DNA of 64,000 bases from Puccinia triticina (lineage: Eukaryota; Basidiomycota; Pucciniomycetes; Pucciniales; Pucciniaceae), in the NCBI RefSeq assembly GCF_026914185.1, contig NC_070564.1:1798001-1862000 (forward strand). The letters are read 5' to 3'. The notes under the pieces were generated by a model. It worked only from the letters and a program-made list of their open reading frames with translations. It did not search any database and had not been told where the DNA came from. The position numbers and the translations under genes are program-made. Of the stretch, positions 57,548 through 64,000 are shown piece after piece. Position 1 is the stretch's first letter. Every line of letters begins with the position of its first letter.

Positions 57548-58686
57548 CATAATCAGACAGTCCATTCTGCGCGCGGTACTAAACTTCTAGTACTCGTGTC
57601 AAGGAATTGTGTATGGTTCTTCATGACTGTACTCAGTACACTTAAAACACACCATTTCCTCTAGGGTGTATAGGAAAACTTGCGGTTTTCTCAGTCCACC
57701 CGAGTCTAGGGAGGAATTGAGTTTGTAGTTTGTAAACTCAATCAGGCTAGAAGAGTATCGGCAGATTGTATTGTTTGTGAGCATAAATGAGGTGGGTAAG
57801 CAAGGCAAAACCTAAAACTCAGGTAAAATTTTTAAATCGAGCCTGAGCCCTTGGCGCGAAACCCTAAACCTCCATTTATAATTTTGCACACAAAAGCAAG
57901 CACAACAAAGTACCGATCCTTAAGGCCCCCCTCAACTAGGCCTCCATATAGCATTTAAATGAGCAATGATCCTCTTCGTGTCGGCCAACTCGGCCTCGGT
58001 GTACACACGGATATCCAAGTTTATTAAAGACACAGATTTGCCAGAACTGTAAAAAAAAATTCAAGGGTTCCCCCTGTATGTACACAAACTGAGAGAAAAA
58101 AAAATCATGGGTTTCCCCATTGGACAAAAAACCAATGCAAAATCCACAATGAATCCAAAACAAAAAATGCAGCTCTCTATTCTCAACCTAGCCTTCCAAC
58201 ATCAGCAGTGCTGTGCCCCCAGGCTCAACCTCCAGCCCGCATCAAGCGTGCGGGTCAAAAAGGTTGGACATGAAGGCCCCCGGCCTGCAGCAAAGGCTGC
58301 TGACCAGTGGGGGGCCCACTCTCTGCCCCTCAGACTGCGCACGCGCAACAGCGGAGGGGTTGAGGACAATGGATAGCTGGAAGTGCAGCATCTCCAATTG
58401 CCTGGGGAAACAGCTACACCGCCAAGCTACCGCCTTTTAAGCTCTCCGCTCCCCATCAGGCCAGAACGTTCTCTCCCCTCACGCAAATGCCACGCCACAC
58501 CGCTGTCCCGTAACTGTAATTGATTCCACGGCAACACACCAGCCTTCGAGAATTTCAAGCCTTTATACATACTCTCTTCCCCAATATTTGGCCTCACCTG
58601 GACCCAACCCACCCCGCAGCCCTTGCAACGGTTCACTGTTGAGACCGTTGCAGGCGCCAAAGCGGCCTCCACACCAAACCTGGTGA
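57548..58686. other. Intergenic region
   Basis: A dispersed repeat (58015-58120) shares AAGTTTATTAAA and TCAAGGGTTCCCC with 34150-34220. No gene is supported here. Confidence 0.4.
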
Positions 58687-59193
58687 TTGCCAAACCTAAG
58701 GCCAAGTTCTTCGCCAAGCTCCTTGCCCCCCATCTCGCCGAGCTTGACGGTTCCTCCTCACACCCGCGAATCCAAGATTGTCAAACGGTTGTGGGATTCC
58801 ATAGTCATCTTTGCACTGGCTGACGTATTGTATCATGATTGTGCGAGTTTTTCCCCTCCCCCTCCTCTCTTTCCTACACCCCATTTACTAATACATCCAA
58901 AAATTCCACCCAATGCCAGATTTGACAAACAGAAATTTGATGATGAGATGATTGCCACATTTTCCTCCTCCTATTTCGAAGAGGAAATCTACAACTTGCA
59001 ACCCGACTTGCTCCAGCAGCTCGCCAGTCTCATCAAGATTTTGCCGACCTCATTCTTCCCCAATCAAACCAGATGGATTCCGTTCAGGATGAAGCAAGAG
59101 TATGCCATTATATCAGCGCTCACCATCCTCCATCGGGCTAACCTCTCGGACTCCTCCCTCTGGTTCGTTTTTTTGAGGAATACAGCCAGCTAG
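58687..59193 (+). CDS. Hypothetical open frame, 168 aa, possible gene fragment
   Basis: An open frame of 168 residues has a proline/serine-rich start, then RESKIVKRLWDSIVIFALAD and a helical, coherent C-terminal half (FDDEMIATFSSSYFEEEIYN, LLQQLASLIKILPTSFFPNQ). The composition of the second half looks like real coding sequence, and the ATG may be false because the frame is open upstream. About 350 bases further on, another open piece in a different frame (about 59550-59775: HFEQVHYWFHLQTRYSRISE, LALSYYLYKDLFDFRAALTE) looks similarly protein-like. No family is recognised. They may be exons of one decayed or captured gene. Confidence 0.35.
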   Translation: MPNLRPSSSPSSLPPISPSLTVPPHTRESKIVKRLWDSIVIFALADVLYHDCASFSPPPPLFPTPHLLIHPKIPPNARFDKQKFDDEMIATFSSSYFEEEIYNLQPDLLQQLASLIKILPTSFFPNQTRWIPFRMKQEYAIISALTILHRANLSDSSLWFVFLRNTAS

Positions 59194-61010
59194 CAGCTTT
59201 CTGAGTGCTCGGAGCAGCGGGCTCCACTTCCTCGAGTAGATCTTGCGTCTCTTTGACGGGTTCAAACGGCCCGCCCGATTCCCATCTCAGCAGGACCACC
59301 ACCATCACTCCTCGCATCCCTCCCAGCCAAGCCATCCGTCGAGGATAAGCCGGGGCTCAACGGCCGCGTTGGGCTACCATCATCAGGCCTAAGGCTTGCA
59401 GGACCTGTACCCGTTCTCAAGTTCGACGAATAGCTCCGAGGTCTTTCCCACCCGCTTATCGTCCACCTATACCTCGGCCATACATTACCTAGATGAACTA
59501 AGGCCGGAGGCAACCCCGGAGGGAGAGGGATATTCAATCGTCGATGAGCTTTGAGAACGATACAGCCCCGGGGTCGATGTTCATGCTGTTGTTGAGTCCT
59601 TCCACTTTGAACAAGTCCACTACTGGTTCCATCTCCAAACACGCTACAGCCGGATCTCAGAAGATGGCCAGGACAAGCAGACCACCATCCTGGCTCTCAG
59701 CTACTATCTATACAAAGATCTCTTCGACTTCCGGGCCGCACTCACCGAGAGCTTCCCAGACCAAGAAGTCAGTTGAGATGGATCGACCAATCTCTCCCGG
59801 AAGCGGACAGACAATGTAATTGGTCTGTGCACAGATGGTCAAAGATTTGTCCACCTATCTGCACAAAATTTGTGAGCTGCCACTCTATGTACACCCAAGA
59901 GTCCGAGCTGATGTTGTACAAATTACTGGGCCCTCAGGAGAGATGCGGAGACGGAGAGAGACCCTGGCAATCTGGGTCTGGGGGATGGCTTGCCCACTGA
60001 GGTAGAGGGTTCCCTCCCGTTGAACCATTTGGCCTTATGAGGTATGTGTTCATCACACCCACATACAATTCCCCTTCTCCACCTGTCCTTGATGTGAGCT
60101 CAATCAACTTCTTTTTTGTCTATGTTATGCTCGGCTAGCCAATAACACCCCTACACACAACATACCCTTCTCTTGGCCGTGCAAGGGGCAGAGGAGAGCC
60201 AGAGCGGATTGTCTTGCAACATAACTGGTACGATCTAACAGCTACGGCCGGCACTTCGATATTTAGATATGCTCTGACTCAGCGAAATTCCGGATCATAT
60301 CTCCAGGGAGTCAGTAAATAAAATTAAGCCACGCCGTTGGAATAGTCACCCCCATCAGCCATTCTTTCTTCTATTCATCCTCTTCATATGAATGGAATGC
60401 TGTATGAGACTGCATTTTTTGAATCATGATGTAATTATTTCACATCACCTTATGCTGATTTACTCCAAATGATTACTGCCCACCTATCTGTTATATTAAT
60501 ATACGTGACACTTCCCCTCCATCATGGTATTGCAGCCCCTACCATGCCCAGCTTACAGTCATAAGAAAAAAGAAAAAAGACTGGGTTTAACTTGTAATTT
60601 GGGACATATAATTGACTGTCAGTTCAGCTTGCAGAATCAATTCAAGGTTGTTACTTCTACCAATTTTTCACTGCATAGCAGTTAAATGTGATGGAATATC
60701 TAAAATATTACCCTTCAATTGAAAGATTACTGTGAATAGTTGAGCAGACATGAGGCTTAATTTAAATGAGCAGAGTGTTGAGGCAATTGTAACAAACATA
60801 TGTGCCATGTGGTCACCCATGTCTAACATATCTCATCAAGTGGAGAGTTCCAAAACAATGAGATGAGCTTTGCCACCTTAAAAGATTAGACTCAGGCTGA
60901 AAGTGGACATTGTTGGGGTCATACATGTTTGTTCTAGGAGCCTCTTAGCAAACAATTCAAGTGGTATTGGTGGGGTGGTTTCAAGAATCAATCAAACTAC
61001 AACTTGTATG
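59194..61010. other. Gene-poor stretch
   Basis: Apart from the open piece near 59550-59775 nothing coding is seen. From 60250 the DNA is AT-rich. It may be the body of the Helitron-like element that ends at 61040. Confidence 0.35.
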
Positions 61011-61040
61011 TGCAGCGGCGAAGCCGCCTTGTCCTCTAGT
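61011..61040 (+). mobile_element. Helitron-like 3' terminus, second copy
   Basis: TGCAGCGGCGAAGCCGCC forms the hairpin, and CTCTAGT ends it. It matches the end at 37181-37210 with few changes. The next base is A rather than the expected T. It abuts the DIRS recombinase frame on the opposite strand. Confidence 0.5.
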
Positions 61041-62028
61041 AAAGCTTATAACAGGAAGATTTCCAACGCCCCAAATCGCAGATGTCATCTTTCGAGACCC
61101 CCAAGGCGTTGCGTAACGATGCCCCCCCGACCCGAAAAGAGTGACCTAATAACCCATCAAAACCGCCCTTGCGCAGTACATCCTGTATCCTGCGTATGGT
61201 GGCGGACCTCGTGAGGTGGTGCCGGATCCCCCCTTCGTAGTAACCAAACAGAGAAGTGACCGAGCCCTGTGCCTCTATGAGTCGTCGTTGTATCGCCTCG
61301 ACGGGGCAAAGCATGTTCGTCAGGCTGTGAAGGACCAATTTTTGAGGTCTTCCTGGTGCGGCGGTCTTCGCGTTTCGAACAGTAATGTACATGTTGCGGC
61401 CAACAGCAGTCTGCATCTGCCGTACATCCGATGTGAGAACGGAGTGTTCCATCCTGATGGGTCTTATCTGATCGTGATAAGTGATTTCTCCGATTCGAGC
61501 CATCCCCCAGAACGCGACTATGACCAAATCCCTAATCGCCACATCCTTTTTTGTCCCGGAGGCCAATGCGTTGCATAACCATACCATATGCTTCAGCATC
61601 ATCGCCGGTTTCTTCTGCCTTGGGGGCATGGTTGCATCAACCTTTGCAGAAGCCTTCAAAATGTATTCTATCCGCGTATCGGAAACTGTAGGGAACCTCT
61701 TCTTGTGAAAGGCGTGCCACGCCTTCAATCCGTAGATGTAGTTCTTGACCGAGGTCCAGTTAATCTTCTTCGTGTTGTTTGTATACCGACTCCGGCCAGC
61801 CCAAAAACAGAATTCTTCCGCGTCGTCTGAAGATATCGGTAGGGTGAAATCAGCGGAAGTTGTCTGACTTTTAAAAACCAAGAACTTTTTCACAGCACAG
61901 TTGTAACCGATTAGCGTCGACATCGCCCAGTTCGACAAGATGTGTTTATCTATGGTACGTAAGGCTACGTGAACGTTACCGTTTCGTAAGAAAGCGCTCA
62001 ATTTTGATTCCCATTTGGGGTCATTCAT
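61036..62028 (-). CDS. DIRS-type tyrosine recombinase, 3' end cut
   Basis: This enzyme integrates the circular cDNA of DIRS-like retrotransposons. The minus-strand frame runs from ATG 62028 to a stop at 61036-61038 (330 residues). An N-terminal SAM-like helical region (NWAMSTLIGYNCAVKKFLVF) precedes the catalytic domain. The first catalytic Arg is in VAFWGMARIGEIT, the H-x-x-R box is LGHSFRVGGASL, and the distal WKSSCYKLY carries the Trp/His-position residue and the candidate nucleophile Tyr. The frame ends exactly at that Tyr. The last two codons use bases of the adjoining Helitron-like end, so some C-terminal residues are probably lost. It is otherwise intact and lies downstream of the matching reverse transcriptase. 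Confidence 0.85.
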   Translation of the reverse strand: MNDPKWESKLSAFLRNGNVHVALRTIDKHILSNWAMSTLIGYNCAVKKFLVFKSQTTSADFTLPISSDDAEEFCFWAGRSRYTNNTKKINWTSVKNYIYGLKAWHAFHKKRFPTVSDTRIEYILKASAKVDATMPPRQKKPAMMLKHMVWLCNALASGTKKDVAIRDLVIVAFWGMARIGEITYHDQIRPIRMEHSVLTSDVRQMQTAVGRNMYITVRNAKTAAPGRPQKLVLHSLTNMLCPVEAIQRRLIEAQGSVTSLFGYYEGGIRHHLTRSATIRRIQDVLRKGGFDGLLGHSFRVGGASLRNALGVSKDDICDLGRWKSSCYKLY

Positions 62029-62196
62029 AACTAATATCTAGACGGACACGGGAAATAGAAGCAAGAAGAGGATAATGACGGGGAAAACGGTTATATCTGG
62101 TCCAAAAGTTGTTGATTCAATTGGAAAGGTTATCAGGGAAAATTGACGAGTTTTCAGTACTACAAGAGATTCAGGTGAGTACCTCTAAGCCGGTCA
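62029..62196. other. Spacer between DIRS reading frames
   Basis: Short gap between the reverse transcriptase stop and the recombinase start. It may contain part of the DIRS internal complementary region, but I could not show this without both element ends. Confidence 0.3.
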
Positions 62197-63951
62197 TTAT
62201 ATAAAGTGGTACAAAATTTTTCCCAAATCTTCGGGAATCTCAAACAAGCACCGGTTAATGTCTTGATGTGTTCCCTTTATACCCCTTGACAACGCATCCG
62301 CCGTGTTATCTTCTGATTTGACCCTTTTAGCTGTTAAATCAATCTGTTCGATCATTAGTATGGACTGTATAATCTTCCACTCGTTGTTGACTGCAACATC
62401 CCCAGATTTCTTGTTCTCAATCACGGCCAGGGTTGTGTTATTGTCTGTCCATACGATGAGATTAGAACCCTTCTTGATCCTCTTCTCTTTTTTCAACATC
62501 AGGAGGCCAAGGCGTATAGCAACCGTTTCCAACCAGGCAATATTCCGCCTGTCTGCACTAATTTCATCAAACAGTTTCAATTGCGACCATAGTCGTCCGA
62601 TCTTGATTCCGATTCCAAAACTAGTACTTGCATCGCCTACCCATTCAATGTTCACCGGTAGTCTAACGGGTATTAATCTAGTCCGTTCAAAATTTAGGAG
62701 GTTGTTATACCATATTTCCATGTCTTCCAGAACCTCCTTCGGCGCGGACCTTTTTGCAAACTTATGTTGCCATCCGGCCATCCATTTGTACAAGCTATTC
62801 AAATATGCCTTAAGTTGCGGCAAAATGTACGCCACATGATTCAAACGACCCGCCAATATTTCGATATCGTTAAACAAAAATATTTGCACTTCAATTAACA
62901 ATACTGCAACTTGTTTGATCCGCTCTTGTAACTTTGCTTCTGGTAGTCGGACCGTTTTGTCCGTCCCGTTCCAAATGAATCCAATAAACTTCTGTTCCTC
63001 TGAGAATTCGGAACATTTGTCTTGATTTGTTTGGACGCCTAGACGGGTCGAGTAATCCACAATATCGACCATTTTCGTTTTTGACGTTGCACTTTTCACA
63101 AAAAGGTTGTCGTCAACCCACCGAAAAACTTTCACTAGGTCAAATTTATCCTCCATTATTTCCTTCCATGCGTCCGCCGGTCGTCCGAAAGATCCACATC
63201 CCGCCACGCCCCCAAATGTGATACGTGTATCCAAATATAAATTTTCTTCCAGATCTTGTACAACCAAGAAAGGCCACTGTGACGGATGCGTCGGAATTTG
63301 CCGATATGCTTTTTCCCAATCAAAAAGCGCTAAAGCTACCGGTTTCTGCAGATGCTTGAAAAATTGTGCCACTGTCTTGAAATCGTCCCACGTCGTTTGG
63401 AAATCATCTGAATCGACAAACAAGTTCACCGAAGGAATATCTGGATCGTTTTGCGGAAATGACAGATCATTTATCGGTCTCACTGACCCATCATTGTTCA
63501 CTACGGCACCTAGCGGGGATGACCTAAAGAATTTGAATTTTGTATTCAAAAACTTTTTTGAAAATGGACCGAACATCCTCCTAGCTTTTACTTCTTTTTC
63601 GAAAGACTTAGCTATTTTTTCCGCAGCTAGATGTGCCGACTTATGATTTGCCGGAACATAACAGGGAATCAATCCCAAATCGTGAATTGGTATCCCTTGA
63701 TGAAAACCTTCTTTAAAACCAAGAATCATGTCTCTATAAATTCCGTCAAGACTTGCTGCTTTCAAAGCGTATTCCCAAAATGGAATATTCATTTCACATT
63801 CGACTTTCTCCGGCCAATTTAGAGTCCTTTGCTCCGCAACTGATACACATCTTAAGACAAAAATTGATAAAAATACAAGTTCGTCAGAAAGAAAATAAAT
63901 GAAATCGGGACATCTTCCTTGAAAAGATAAAACAAAAGTGATAAAAAACAC
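62197..63951 (-). CDS. DIRS-type reverse transcriptase / RNase H
   Basis: The minus-strand frame encodes 584 residues ending at 62197. The first 55 or so residues, before LNWPEKVECEMN, are hydrophobic and may be intron read-through: GTGTTTTTTATCAC and CTTTTCAAG resemble splice sites. Real coding probably enters from beyond the window. Reverse transcriptase blocks are SSPLGAVVNNDGSVRPINDL, VALALFDWEKAYRQIP and the polymerase box FRWVDDNLFV with the Asp pair. RNase H follows: IEWVGDASTSFGIGI, NIAWLETVAIRLGLL, LIVWTDNNTTLAVI and NTADALSRG, giving the D-E-D-D set. The WVDDN version of the YxDD box and the attached RNase H without protease or DDE integrase are typical of DIRS/Ngaro elements. No frame break is seen. 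Confidence 0.9.
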   Translation of the reverse strand: MFFITFVLSFQGRCPDFIYFLSDELVFLSIFVLRCVSVAEQRTLNWPEKVECEMNIPFWEYALKAASLDGIYRDMILGFKEGFHQGIPIHDLGLIPCYVPANHKSAHLAAEKIAKSFEKEVKARRMFGPFSKKFLNTKFKFFRSSPLGAVVNNDGSVRPINDLSFPQNDPDIPSVNLFVDSDDFQTTWDDFKTVAQFFKHLQKPVALALFDWEKAYRQIPTHPSQWPFLVVQDLEENLYLDTRITFGGVAGCGSFGRPADAWKEIMEDKFDLVKVFRWVDDNLFVKSATSKTKMVDIVDYSTRLGVQTNQDKCSEFSEEQKFIGFIWNGTDKTVRLPEAKLQERIKQVAVLLIEVQIFLFNDIEILAGRLNHVAYILPQLKAYLNSLYKWMAGWQHKFAKRSAPKEVLEDMEIWYNNLLNFERTRLIPVRLPVNIEWVGDASTSFGIGIKIGRLWSQLKLFDEISADRRNIAWLETVAIRLGLLMLKKEKRIKKGSNLIVWTDNNTTLAVIENKKSGDVAVNNEWKIIQSILMIEQIDLTAKRVKSEDNTADALSRGIKGTHQDINRCLFEIPEDLGKILYHFI

Positions 63952-64000
63952 AAATAAAAATATGAAAAGTTAAGAGCCAAACATCTCGTATGGATTTAAT

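Overview
This window is nuclear DNA of a filamentous basidiomycete fungus. I infer a rust-like (Pucciniales) species with a large, repeat-rich genome. The basis is genes cut into many small exons by introns of about 50-110 bp with GT..AG ends, a fungal gene set (AOS1, anthranilate synthase, NUP133, SEC20, a GH10 enzyme), and a dense, nested transposon load. The species itself cannot be read from the sequence.

Layout. 1-1445: 3' part of a mitochondrial carrier gene (+). 1446-5923: repeats, a tRNA-like SINE candidate and a LINE RNase H fragment. 5924-7507: AOS1, the SUMO E1 small subunit (+). 8850-9272: a small single-pass membrane protein (+). 11129-13234: anthranilate synthase component I (+). 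14520-16263: an unknown secreted protein (-). 18459-18937 and 22373-22829: two non-autonomous elements with 8-bp target duplications. 19700-21481: a LEA2-domain membrane protein (-). 25131-30272: nucleoporin NUP133 (+), about 19 exons. 34690-35583: a SEC20-like SNARE (+). 52454-54262: a secreted GH10 xylanase-like protein (+). The host genes are ordinary housekeeping or secretory genes and form no operon-like unit.

The rest is mobile DNA. 30603-33564 holds two adjacent terminal-inverted-repeat (TIR) elements, one with a nested tRNA-like insert. 37600-38337 is a near-perfect foldback. 39954-51738 is a hAT transposon invaded by a CACTA-like element (42265-43557) and by a Ty3/Gypsy chromovirus (44132-51272). 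The Gypsy copy was itself invaded by two further DNA elements (45443-46153 and 48588-50005). 55219-57545 is a Tc1/mariner element with very long TIRs. 61036-63951 is a DIRS-type tyrosine-recombinase retrotransposon whose recombinase ends at what looks like a Helitron 3' terminus.

Main observations. (1) Arrays of one palindromic unit built on GATGACCGG..CCGGTCATC sit inside three DNA elements with different termini. (2) A chain of target-site duplications dates four to five nested insertions. (3) A non-canonical GTTCGT 5' splice site recurs in three unrelated genes. All reading was by eye. Splice sites were checked by frame continuity where stated, and no database search was run.
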